The notes under the pieces: model-generated
What the model was told of the DNA's origin: nothing
Databases searched by the model: none
The model's input: only the letters and a program-made list of their open reading frames with translations
In this document: positions 8,941-16,504 of the stretch, one piece after another
Layout of the letters: each line of letters starts with the position of its first letter
How positions within the stretch are numbered: the first letter of the stretch is position 1
Translations under genes and position numbers: made by a program
Source: UBA4877 sp002399345
GTDB lineage: Bacteria > Bacillota > Thermoanaerobacteria > Thermoanaerobacterales > UBA4877
Direction of reading: 5' to 3'
DNA: 64,000 nucleotides
NCBI GenBank assembly: GCA_036752905.1
Contig: DAIORT010000005.1
Span: forward strand, 44,312-108,311

Positions 8941-9186
8941 TACCCCTATGGGAGGTTTTTGCAGGATAAGATATAGAAGTAGTAAAAAAAAGCTCATTGC
9001 AGAACATTCTCTTGGCAAGATTATTAGTCAAAGAGAATTCCAAACCTGGATAATAGACTTTAGTTATTTTCAGCGCCGTATTAGACTACTTTTTTTGATG
9101 TTATTAGGATTATATGCAGCTATGTCCATCAAGTATGACGTTTATAATAAACTGATATTCTATCATCTTGGACAGCCACTGTTCAT

Positions 9187-9454
9187 ATTATTGCTTCATC
9201 CAGCTCACCCCCTTGGGTGCATTACTTAAATGGTGAAGAATGTGAACTTCGTTCAGCCAATTCCGCATATCCGCCGGTGAAATACCCTACAGATGAAATA
9301 AACATCATTGGAAAATTTGTTCAAGTACTGGAGCATAAATAATGCTTTTATTTTTAGCTCACTAAGTGGAATAAATTCCACAATGACACTGATATCAAAA
9401 AGGATGCAGCAAACTACAAACAAAAAGGTCTGAAAGCCATTATTTGTAATGGCT
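9187..9454 (+). repeat. collapsed second copy of the HTH/repressor locus
   Basis: Bases 9195-9229 match 5053-5088 (start and ribosome binding site of the small HTH gene); bases 9229-9454 match 5909-6134 (end of the repressor, palindrome and hairpin) almost exactly. About 820 bp present in the first copy are missing, joined at a short AA. So this is the same divergent regulatory locus with its centre deleted. The stretch 8941-9186 to its left shows no convincing gene. Confidence 0.85.
9229..9342 (+). pseudogene. C-terminal fragment of a second S24-like repressor
   Basis: About 37 codons matching the end of the repressor at 5281-6021 (GEECELRSANSAYPPVKYP and the final QVLEHK), with a few substitutions. 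The helix-turn-helix and the Ser-containing core are deleted, and there is no start signal. The second operon has therefore lost its own local repressor. Confidence 0.85.
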
Positions 9455-9467
9455 CTCAGACCTTTTA
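9422..9467. terminator. near-perfect bidirectional hairpin, third copy
   Basis: Long nearly perfect stem AAAAGGTCTGA / TCAGACCTTTT with inner AGCCATTA/TAATGGCT and a TTTG loop. It is the best preserved of the three related hairpins (843, 6101, 9422). Confidence 0.8.
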
Positions 9468-9515
9468 ACTATCCTCTGACTCTCCATCTTTTTTAACTTA
9501 GTCTTACCTTATATA

Positions 9516-9972
9516 TCATATCATTCTATATATATCAGATATAGAATCGCTTTTAATCACTGCCATAAAAAGGTTATCTAGTTTGGATTCATCTTCTATA
9601 CTTAAAATCTTCTCTTTAAGGTCGCCAGGTACCGTATCAAACTTTGAATTTAATATATTTAGTACTTCTGCTACCGTTTCCTTGAGTTTTTCAAATTCTT
9701 GATTAATAAGCTGGGCTTTTTCTTCTTCGGGTCTTTTACTTTCATATATGGAGTCTACCTTTTTGCGTGATTTGAATACCTGCAGTGGTAATAATGCATA
9801 CATTTTTTGCTTTTCTAAGTCTGCTGGCGTATACTTCCAATACTGCATCACAGGTACCTTATATAAATAAAGCGTTTAATAGATTTATGGTTACCTTTTT
9901 GGAGAGTTTAAATAGTAATTTCATTATTTGATCGAGTTTCAGTTTCTCGGATGTGCTTTCTTTTTTATCCAT
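9516..9972 (-). pseudogene. Rpn-family nuclease/transposase relic with internal deletion
   Basis: From ATG 9972 (GGAG 6 nt upstream) the minus strand encodes 37 residues beginning MDKKESTSEKLKLDQIMKLL and then meets a stop at 9859-9861. A second open stretch, 9516-9851, encodes 111 residues ending IYRMI, with KQKMYALLPLQVFKSRKK. These are the N- and C-terminal parts of a recombination-promoting nuclease (Rpn/YhgA, PD-(D/E)XK) of about 300 residues; the nuclease core between them is gone. The N-terminal part with the same truncation recurs at 12981-13094. Confidence 0.7.
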
Positions 9973-10038
9973 AGAATTCTCCATAAAAATATTTTCTATT
10001 ATATCATGCTCCAAGGCTTGTATAACAAATCATATTAT

Positions 10039-10569
10039 TTATTGGGTTTTGAGATATTCAGTAAAAGTAGAAGTAGGAAGCATCCTTCTTTTAGCAATCA
10101 TATTACTCCATATCTGATTTCCAGTTGTTTCATCAATATAGGCTTTATTCCATGCAGCCACTAGTATATCTCCAGTTGTTATGTGATCTAAATCATATTT
10201 ATCAACATACTTAGTTATATCCTTTAAATTATTAGAAGCTATAATTCCATCATAAGTTTTTGCTAAAGCTATAGCTGCTGCCTCACCTTTACCTATTATC
10301 CTCTCTCCTTTGGGTGGTGCTACTGCTAATTCATAGTAAAGATTAAATTCTTCTGTATTAGTCAATATTTCTTTTGTAGCGATATCTCCACTCAAACATA
10401 ATTTAGTAACTTTGCCCTTTATATGTGGAATACTTGGATTAGATAATTCTTCAAATACTTGTTTAGGTAATATAATTCTATTTGGATAAAGTTTCAATAA
10501 AAGATTCTCTTCCTTCACCCACAAAAAGGAAGAGATGCAGTCAGTATCAAAAAATAACTTATCAGTCAT
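10039..10569 (-). CDS. PIN-domain protein, putative toxin ribonuclease
   Basis: A 176-residue protein: FFDTDCISSFLW at the N-terminus supplies the first PIN aspartates, GKGEAAAIALAK the middle acidic helix, and DGIIASNNLKDI plus a late TTGDIL the remaining acidic sites. PIN toxins are Mg-dependent RNases, often tRNA- or rRNA-cleaving. The ATG at 10569 is chosen because it overlaps the stop of the upstream ImmA/IrrE gene by 8 nt and has GAAGAGGAAG before it, giving translational coupling. Third gene of a three-gene cassette with an XRE regulator and a metalloprotease, so toxin or protease-controlled effector is likely. Confidence 0.8.
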   Translation of the reverse strand: MTDKLFFDTDCISSFLWVKEENLLLKLYPNRIILPKQVFEELSNPSIPHIKGKVTKLCLSGDIATKEILTNTEEFNLYYELAVAPPKGERIIGKGEAAAIALAKTYDGIIASNNLKDITKYVDKYDLDHITTGDILVAAWNKAYIDETTGNQIWSNMIAKRRMLPTSTFTEYLKTQ

Positions 10570-11320
10570 ATTTTTCTTCCTCTTCTGTATCAAACCCGTA
10601 TACGATATCACCTCTAAAACCATTTAACAACAATTCTTCATATTTACCAGTTGAAACGAGTTCTTTACTTTTTAATTCCTCAGCTAATCTAACATATTTT
10701 CCAAAAGTAGCATATTGCTTCTCTTCAGGTGTGGGTTTATATAACTTATCGTCATAGCCAAGTTTTTTAGCTGAAGCTATTATTCCTGTCTTCATAGTAT
10801 CAGCCTTTTCACGGGTTATATATCTATCGTTTATTAGTCTCCATAGTATGGCCTGCCTGCTTATACCATAATATTGCTCTATCCTTATAACATCCTCTAT
10901 CTTAAGTTGATATTTTTCTTTTTTAATTTTATTTTTAATAAAATAATTGAGTGACTCATATGGTACTAAAAAATAAGATGCGAACATATCTGCTTCCTTT
11001 TCCTGAGTATCTTTATTTATTTCAAGGTCTACAGAGCATACAATACTTTTAAAATCCTCATGGAAAAACAAATGGTACAGTTCATGTGCTATTGTAAAAC
11101 GCTGTCTTCCATAGGTTGAAGTAGAATTAACTCCAATAACTTTATTCTTTCCATCTCTAATACACATTCCACTTACTCGGTTACTCATAGGGTAAAATAC
11201 AATGGTTAAATCATCGTTATTGTGAATTAAAGAGAATATATCTATTGGAGAGTCCACATCTTCTCCGAAATCTTTACGTAAGCTTATTGCTTCCCCATTT
11301 AATTCTATTTTCTCTTTCAA
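10562..11320 (-). CDS. ImmA/IrrE family zinc metalloprotease
   Basis: A 252-residue COG2856 protein. TIAHELYHLFFHED carries the HExxH zinc site (His79, Glu80, His83), and KEADMFASYFLVP about 35 residues on gives the third ligand and the family EADxFA motif. Members such as ImmA and IrrE cleave XRE-type repressors. It starts 3 nt after the XRE gene and overlaps the PIN gene, so the three are one transcription unit. Inference: the protease degrades the XRE repressor, or acts as a toxin-antitoxin component, and so releases the operon or the PIN protein. Confidence 0.9.
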   Translation of the reverse strand: MKEKIELNGEAISLRKDFGEDVDSPIDIFSLIHNNDDLTIVFYPMSNRVSGMCIRDGKNKVIGVNSTSTYGRQRFTIAHELYHLFFHEDFKSIVCSVDLEINKDTQEKEADMFASYFLVPYESLNYFIKNKIKKEKYQLKIEDVIRIEQYYGISRQAILWRLINDRYITREKADTMKTGIIASAKKLGYDDKLYKPTPEEKQYATFGKYVRLAEELKSKELVSTGKYEELLLNGFRGDIVYGFDTEEEEKYD

Positions 11321-11323
11321 CTG

Positions 11324-11662
11324 TTATTCCCCCTCAAGTAAGCCTTCCATAAAGCGTAAATTGAGTGCTATTTTATTCATGGCTGCTATTATTTTTAAAT
11401 CTTCTACATCCACACTCTTTGCTCTAAGTGCTATTGGCATTGGTACAAATTCACTAGACTCATCCACAAAATACTCCATAGTACATCCAAATAGCTCCGC
11501 TGCCTTTTCAAGCACATCCATGCTAAACTGTCTTTCATTTTTTTCGCATTTTGAAATATAACTCTGATCAACACTTAAATATTCTGCAATCTGACTTTGT
11601 GTAAATCCACTTTTCTTTCGTAACTCATTAAATCTTTTACCTATCAATTCAAAGTTTAACAT
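11324..11662 (-). CDS. XRE family transcriptional regulator
   Basis: A 112-residue protein with an XRE helix-turn-helix at about 8-62 (FTQSQIAEYLSVDQSYISKCEKNERQ) and a short C-terminal tail containing AAMNKIALNLRFMEGLL. First gene of the XRE, ImmA/IrrE, PIN cassette. AGGAGGTG lies 5 nt before the ATG. Its promoter holds a 13-bp inverted repeat (11698-11741), the probable site of autorepression. The tail may be the ImmA cleavage or recognition region; that is inference. Confidence 0.9.
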   Translation of the reverse strand: MLNFELIGKRFNELRKKSGFTQSQIAEYLSVDQSYISKCEKNERQFSMDVLEKAAELFGCTMEYFVDESSEFVPMPIALRAKSVDVEDLKIIAAMNKIALNLRFMEGLLEGE

Positions 11663-11684
11663 AGTTACACCTCCTCTTACTTAT

Positions 11685-11713
11685 ATTATATGTTAGTCTT
11701 GTCATAAATTCAA
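11685..11713 (-). promoter_or_regulatory. sigma-A type promoter of the XRE/ImmA/PIN operon
   Basis: On the minus strand TTGAAT (11713-11708), 17-nt spacer, TATAAT (11690-11685). The start codon is 22 nt beyond the -10 box. One operator arm occupies the spacer. Confidence 0.75.
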
Positions 11714-11741
11714 CTAATTATTCATTTTAATTTATGACAAG
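11698..11741. promoter_or_regulatory. 13-bp inverted repeat operator
   Basis: CTTGTCATAAATT (11698-11710) and AATTTATGACAAG (11729-11741) are exact inverted copies, 18 nt apart. The proximal arm lies within the promoter spacer and covers the -35 edge, so binding would block transcription. Confidence 0.75.
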
Positions 11742-11819
11742 ATAAAATAAGGTGTTACTATTTTTATCATATCCCATACATCTAGCTACATCATCCCAGC
11801 CCTTATTGTTTATATATCT

Positions 11820-12423
11820 CATCTAGCCCCATTTTGTTTCATTTCATCTAGTGCTTTTTTAAGTGCGATGTCAGCTTCTTCCACTTGTCTGTTGGCTAGG
11901 TCTTGAGATAGGCCCTGTGTTTTTAAATCAGACTCCTCCCAGTTCAAGCTCACTATCTGATAGTGGAGGACTACAAAGCTCCGCCTTTTTATTAAATAAC
12001 TCTTTTGCCTGGTCTGTAAATAAGAACTCGTCCAGCATAATGGCTCATAACATTGTTACGATTACATCATCTAAATATTCCGTTATGAGTTTGTCTCCAT
12101 CATTGATGATAATAGTAGGATTCTTTACTCCAAATATAAACCTAGCACTATCTAGAGCACCTCTATCAAAGAACGGAAAGCTATCTGCTATATTTACTTT
12201 TAGTTCTTTATATTCATCTTTATTGGTAATCTCATCTATAGGGAAATACACATGAATTGAATACCACTGCAAATGACACATTTGGAAATGCCTTCTCTAT
12301 ATCTTCCATGTCAATCCAGTCCTTTGGGTCATCCAAACGTTCATTGTCTAAATCAAGTACTACATTATCTGTTGAGATAAAGTTGTCATTTGACCTGTGG
12401 TAGTTTTTATACCTAGCACACAC
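11820..12423 (-). pseudogene. decayed primase of a mobile element
   Basis: Two minus-strand segments in different frames (12232-12423 and 12045-12281) together read like the N-terminal part of the bifunctional primase found on integrative elements: TDNVVLDLDNERLDDPKDWI, AFPNVSFAVV, then HVYFPIDEI, DSFPFFDRGALDSARFIFGV. Further along, AKELFNKKAELCSPPLSDSEL resembles the PriCT-1 helix. There are frameshifts and stops, and no start, helicase part or integrase. A dead remnant. Confidence 0.65.
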
Positions 12424-12618
12424 ATGGGGGATTTGCTGGATTTGTTCAATAATAAGTTATTCAATGAGGATTTGTATTCTTTATTTGATAAGCAATCTAT
12501 TAATAATAAAATTGCATATTATAATTTTTATGTTTACACGTTACAACTTCAAAAATATTGCTATGATGAGAGCATTTTTACTAAAGAAAAACTAGATTGT
12601 TTAGAATTAAAGTATTAA
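12424..12618 (+). CDS. short open frame of unknown origin
   Basis: 64 codons from ATG 12424 (MGDLLDLFNNKLFNEDLYSL), rich in Leu, Tyr and Asn. No clear ribosome binding site and no recognised domain. It abuts the primase relic on the opposite strand and may be a fragment of a longer lost gene. Low trust. Confidence 0.2.
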   Translation: MGDLLDLFNNKLFNEDLYSLFDKQSINNKIAYYNFYVYTLQLQKYCYDESIFTKEKLDCLELKY

Positions 12619-12652
12619 GTATCAGTGTTAAAGCACCCCAGTAAGAGCCAAG

Positions 12653-12670
12653 GAGACGGTTCCTGTGATT
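12653..12670 (+). repeat. REP-like end, left
   Basis: GAGACGGTTCCTGTG is of the ACGGTTC...GAACCGT type that accompanies REP-associated transposases in Clostridia. An inverted counterpart lies at 13203-13226. Confidence 0.4.
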
Positions 12671-12722
12671 AAAAAATAACAACAGACATGAAATTATCTA
12701 TTGCTATGAATATATAAATACC

Positions 12723-12932
12723 TTAAATTATTAATTTTGATGCTATGATCTTAAAACTATATTTCTGCTTACTCCTGTAAGTCTTGATGTATTTTTTAAG
12801 AGTTCCTATAATTTTTGTTGCATCTTCTTCGTCTTCAAATATAGTTTGCCTATTTATTCCCCTTAATATCATATGATATATTCCTGTTTCGCTTTTTATT
12901 CTGGCACCTCTTGGCATATTTTTCCACCCCAT
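12723..12932 (-). pseudogene. truncated REP-associated Y1 transposase
   Basis: The stretch MPRGARIKSETGIYHMILRG followed by INRQTIFEDEEDATKIIGTLKKY is the N-terminus of the transposase_17/TnpA-REP family (IS200-like). Only about 55 residues align; the HUH motif and catalytic tyrosine that would follow are absent because the frame leaves the family pattern near 12760. The natural start would be the Met at 12917. Dead fragment. Confidence 0.75.
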
Positions 12933-12980
12933 GCAACTCTACCATGCCCATGACTTTTGTCAATACTGCATCACAGGTAC

Positions 12981-13094
12981 CTATATAAATAAAGCGTTTA
13001 ATAGATTTATGGCTACCTTTTTGGAGAGTTTAAATAGTAATTTCATTATTTGATCGAGTTTCAGTTTCTCGGATGTGCTTTCTTTTTTAACCAT
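12981..13094 (-). pseudogene. second truncated Rpn N-terminus
   Basis: 37 codons beginning MVKKESTSEKLKLDQIMKLL, stopped at 12981. Bases 12960-13125 match 9842-10009 nearly base for base, including the truncation point after NALFI. Copying must therefore have followed the deletion. Confidence 0.8.
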
Positions 13095-13202
13095 AGTATT
13101 CTCCATAAAAATATTATCTATTATATCACATATACCAAGTACAATAAAAGCTTGAAGTGATTAAAACAAATATCGCTCAATACAGCTTAAAAGCAAAACA
13201 GT

Positions 13203-13226
13203 AGAACCGTCCCTATGTGTTCTTTT
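13203..13226 (-). repeat. REP-like end, right
   Basis: GAACCGTCCCTATG, inverted relative to 12653-12670. Together they bracket the transposase and Rpn fragments. Confidence 0.4.
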
Positions 13227-13244
13227 TTTACTTCACTATAAAAA

Positions 13245-13277
13245 TATCGTCAGCTTATATGGAAGCTGACGGAAAAA
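13245..13277 (-). terminator. terminator after the last surface-protein exon
   Basis: CGTCAGCTT / AAGCTGACG stem (13248-13270, 9 bp) followed on the minus strand by ATATTTTTA. It would end the long surface-protein transcript that starts near 20925. Confidence 0.8.
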
Positions 13278-13311
13278 TAAAAAGGGTGTAAATCGCTTGT
13301 ACTATGCTTTA

Positions 13312-14055
13312 TTATATTTTCTGTACTAATCCTTCTTTAGCTATATTTAAAAACCTTATTGCCTTATCTATTTCATCTTTAGTTACATTTTCTTTCTTAT
13401 TTACTTCCTTAGCAGCATTTAATGCATCCTCAAAAAAATCCCAAGTTTCTATAGTATAATCGTCTTTTTTTATATCTACTGCATTATTTATTGCTGATAT
13501 TAAGTCAGTCTTATCTACTGGCGGATAAAATTTAATTTCGTCACCAGTACCTATTACTTCTTTTCCGTCTTCATTTTTGTTAGCCTTTACAATAACTTTT
13601 ACACCTTTATCCACTATTGCTGTTATAGGTTTTGATGTTATTATCGTAACTGTTTTATTAATAGCTACCGGATAAATAAGATAAGCATGATCGGATACAT
13701 TTAGCGTTGCATTTTCTGCATCTAAAGTTAGACACCCAACTGTGACATTCTTGCCAATGTTCAATTTACCTCCTTTTGTTTTAAAGACCAAACTATTACC
13801 AGTCGTAAGCTCATTCCAAGTATTTTTAGAGACCTTATTAATTGTTATAGTTCCAGTTACTATTGAGCGATTATTCACTGTAGCGTCCGGTGCATTTACA
13901 GTTAAATCACCATAGGTGGTCAGACCTGATGGCAGGTTTAAATCATTTGAAGCAGTATAATTAATTGTCACATTTCCTATAACCATACCCTCTTTGATGT
14001 TAACTTTTTTATCAATATCATTTATCCCAGCTTTTAAGGTATACTCTTTTCTACC
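13312..14055 (-). CDS. in-frame C-terminal exon 3 of the surface protein
   Basis: Open from the first base after intron 1 (14055, GGT AGA AAA GAG) for 247 codons to the stop at 13312. An internal ATG at 13986 exists but has no usable ribosome binding site and there is no signal peptide, so it is read here as a downstream exon. The first two thirds are repetitive beta-strand sequence (NVTINYTASNDL, KLNIGKNVTVGCLTLDAENA) like a beta-helix. The last 65 residues (KTDLISAINNAVDIKKDDYT to AKEGLVQ) resemble a FIVAR three-helix module. It joins in frame to exon 2 or directly to exon 1 if splicing uses the site 8 nt before GTGCG. Confidence 0.8.
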   Translation of the reverse strand, partial: GRKEYTLKAGINDIDKKVNIKEGMVIGNVTINYTASNDLNLPSGLTTYGDLTVNAPDATVNNRSIVTGTITINKVSKNTWNELTTGNSLVFKTKGGKLNIGKNVTVGCLTLDAENATLNVSDHAYLIYPVAINKTVTIITSKPITAIVDKGVKVIVKANKNEDGKEVIGTGDEIKFYPPVDKTDLISAINNAVDIKKDDYTIETWDFFEDALNAAKEVNKKENVTKDEIDKAIRFLNIAKEGLVQKI

Positions 14056-15069
14056 ATTCCTTACCTATCCTTGCGGATTTCGGCAGGTCTACACCGTACG
14101 TGCGGCTTTCACCGCATACGGCGTTCCATCGATAATTAATTACCGACTAGGTTCCTTCGCTCCTTCTTGTTTTATCCTCTCCGTATGTTACCACACAGAT
14201 ACAAGCGGCAAGATATCCACGCTACTATGAACCTGCTGAGCCCGTATATTTCTCATTATCCTGTCAGACTCAAAATATACAGCATCAAACGTTCCATTTT
14301 ACCTATCCCTTTTATCAGATGATAGATGAAAGTGATAAATGATAGATTGACATCATTCAACTCTCATTTTTTATCTGATTTTTCTGATTACCTTAGATAT
14401 CCACATAAGTGCTTACTTCGCTTAGGTTTAATAGCCAATTATTCCTAAGCCTACAAGGTATCTCATCCTTATAGATTTCTACCAAGCTGAAGGCTTATGC
14501 ATTTTAACAGTAGAAATTATATTTATAAGCCCCATCATCATGGATTAGCATTTGTTTATCTTAGCAATCTTTTAAGGAGTCCCGCAGTTACTCAGAGGAT
14601 AGATGATAGAGAATAGAGGATAAATTCAAATTCCTCAAAACCTCCAACTCCAAACTCTTACTCATTAATGAAAGTTCATCTGATGCCCAACCCAATAATT
14701 ATGTTTTTTTATCTCTTTTTTTATCATCATGCAAATACTAACAACCTTATGTTATTTAACTAACAGAGGAAAGAGGATAGATTTCTCTACTTTCACCTAT
14801 CAACCATCATCTGGTTTCTTACGTCCTTACCTGGCTTCACAGAGCAAAACCTGACAGAGCTTTGTTCTGTGCAGGGGGATCAGACTCAAGACAGCCGGCT
14901 ATTTGTCTTGGGCAGAGATTACACCTGCCAAATCGGTAAAACAGTTAGAAAACATATCTTTCATCACAAAATAGGAGGGAACTTAATTATGTCCCCTCCT
15001 AATCTTGCAAACTGTATTCAGTTTTCCGTTCTTTTCGCCGTTACCGGCTTATAGAACACCGTTTCGCAC
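14056..15069 (-). ncRNA. group II intron 1 (ORF-less), 1014 nt
   Basis: The minus strand begins GTGCGAAACGG (15069) and ends with a domain V-like hairpin (ACGCCGTATGCGG, TGAAA loop, GCCGCACGTACGGTGT; about 14127-14092) holding a CGC triad, followed by a domain VI-like stem and the terminus GGAAT (14056). The boundary is fixed by comparison with intron 2, almost identical at both ends and different outside. No reverse transcriptase or maturase is encoded, so splicing needs a maturase from elsewhere or RNA alone. TTCAGC at 14491-14486 could be EBS1 for the GCTGAA ending exon 2. Compared with intron 2, a 0.5-kb ORF block is missing, but its two ATGs remain. Confidence 0.88.
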
Positions 15070-15074
15070 TTTTG

Positions 15075-16046
15075 TTATTCAGCAGAGTTGTAATTAACTG
15101 TATAATAGCTTCCATCATACATACTGCCTGATGCATTACCAGCTATATCTCTTACAACTAAATAGAATTCTATATCCTCAAATGGCCTGTCTTCACCAAG
15201 TTTATCCGCAAATTGATTACTATCGCCGAAATTAATTTTCCAAGTGCCATCATCATAAGTTACTACAACTCCTGCAGTATTAAATTTCGACTGTTTACCA
15301 CCATAGGGGTCGTTTTTATCGGCATAGACACTGAACTCCGGTATTTGATTTTCTTCTGGAGTAGAAGAATCATTACCATAACTGTGATCTATCTCTAATT
15401 CTTTAAGTTGTACATTATCAGAAGCCTTTACAGTTAAGACATAGTTGTCATCACTATCTTTAGTAAAAGTTGTATCCGACCCATCTATATCTGGATCCTC
15501 TAGATCAGTCGTAACAAACCAAAATTGTTTTTTATATTCATCTTCTATTTTCTTAGTAAACAAACCTTCGATACCTTTACCTGCTACCCAATCACCATTA
15601 GATGTCTTTCCATCTATCCAGATAGCTGGTAAATCTTCATCTGCAGCAAATGTCAAAGTTCCGTTTACTGTTAGTTTTGGCTCTTTTGTTACACCTTCAC
15701 CCTGTGATACTTCAATTCCACCAAACTCATTACCGCTTACATCAACAGTTCCTTTCAAGGTTACGTCTGAGCCATTTACTAAAATAGCAGCGTCTCCACC
15801 AGCAATGGATAAATTCTTGATTGAACCCTTTGTCTTGTAAAATTGGAGAACATAGTTGCTACTCCATCCGTCTTGGTCATCCTTAAATGTTAATTTGTAA
15901 CCATTGCCATTAATATTTTTTTCTGTTGATGCTTGAAGTTTATCTGTTACTTCGATGTCATTCATTATATTGATTGTTTTAATATCAGGATCTTCAATAG
16001 CTTCCTTTAATTTCTCAAAAGTAGTAACATCTGCTACTGTTTCGTC
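15075..16046 (-). CDS. in-frame middle exon 2 of the surface protein
   Basis: Open from 16046, the first base after intron 2 (GAC GAA ACA GTA), for 323 codons ending GCT GAA, then TAA at 15077-15075. The ATG at 15965 lacks a ribosome binding site and there is no signal peptide. The N-terminal half (INGNGYKLTF, KGSIKNLSIAGGDAAILVNG, VTLKGTVDVSGNEFGGIEV) is parallel beta-helix-like; the C-terminal half (VLTVKASDNVQLKELEI to FYLVVRDIAGNASG) looks like an Ig-like extracellular domain. The stop codon lies inside the 8-nt TAACAAAA that precedes the GTGCG of intron 1, just as for exon 1. Retention of intron 1 ends the protein here. Confidence 0.82.
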   Translation of the reverse strand, partial: DETVADVTTFEKLKEAIEDPDIKTINIMNDIEVTDKLQASTEKNINGNGYKLTFKDDQDGWSSNYVLQFYKTKGSIKNLSIAGGDAAILVNGSDVTLKGTVDVSGNEFGGIEVSQGEGVTKEPKLTVNGTLTFAADEDLPAIWIDGKTSNGDWVAGKGIEGLFTKKIEDEYKKQFWFVTTDLEDPDIDGSDTTFTKDSDDNYVLTVKASDNVQLKELEIDHSYGNDSSTPEENQIPEFSVYADKNDPYGGKQSKFNTAGVVVTYDDGTWKINFGDSNQFADKLGEDRPFEDIEFYLVVRDIAGNASGSMYDGSYYTVNYNSAE

Positions 16047-16365
16047 ATTCCTTACCTATCCTTGCGGATTTCGGCAGGTCTACACCGTACGTGCGGCTTT
16101 CACCGCATACGGCGTTCCATCGATAATTAATTACCGACTAGGTTCCTTCGCTCCTTCTTGTTTTATCCTCTCCGTATGTTACCACACGGATTCAAACGGC
16201 AAGATATCCATGCTACTATGAACCTGCTGAGCCCGTATATTTCTCATTGTCCTGTCAGACTCAAAATATACAGCATCAAACGTTCCATTTTACCTATCCC
16301 ATTTATCAGATGATAGATGATAGAGGAAAGATGATAGATTAAAAGCATAAAAAACAAAAGCATAA

Positions 16366-16420
16366 ATAACAAATCCCTAAATAACAAATCCCTAAATAAC
16401 AAATCCCTAAATAACGAATC
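16366..16420. repeat. 15-bp direct repeat, three full copies
   Basis: ATAACAAATCCCTAA at 16366-16380, 16381-16395 and 16396-16410, plus a partial fourth copy. It lies in the intron 2 insert, between the four-helix-bundle gene and the 3' domains. It has no spacers and is not a CRISPR array; replication slippage is the likely cause. Confidence 0.85.
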
Positions 16421-16504
16421 AAAACCTTTAATAAAAATCAAAGACCTAGATAGCAAACTAAAACCTAGACAACAAACCAAAGCCTTAGATAAAAGATCGA
16501 AAAA

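Noticed and set aside
8948..9229. 93-codon plus-strand open frame between the lyase relic and the repressor scar.
   Set aside because: No ribosome binding site, no family resemblance, and its end lies in the duplicated HTH promoter region; most likely chance.
14973..15000. Rho-independent terminator (AGGAGGG/CCCTCCT hairpin).
   Set aside because: It lies within the intron, lacks a following T-tract and has a counterpart with changed sequence in intron 2, so it is read as an intron stem.
16366..16420. Short CRISPR-like array.
   Set aside because: 15-bp units directly abut one another with no spacers, and no cas genes are present.
16244..16480. Minus-strand frame encoding repeated LFRDLLFRDLLF.
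   Set aside because: A translation of the 15-bp repeat; no start signal, and it lies in intron RNA.
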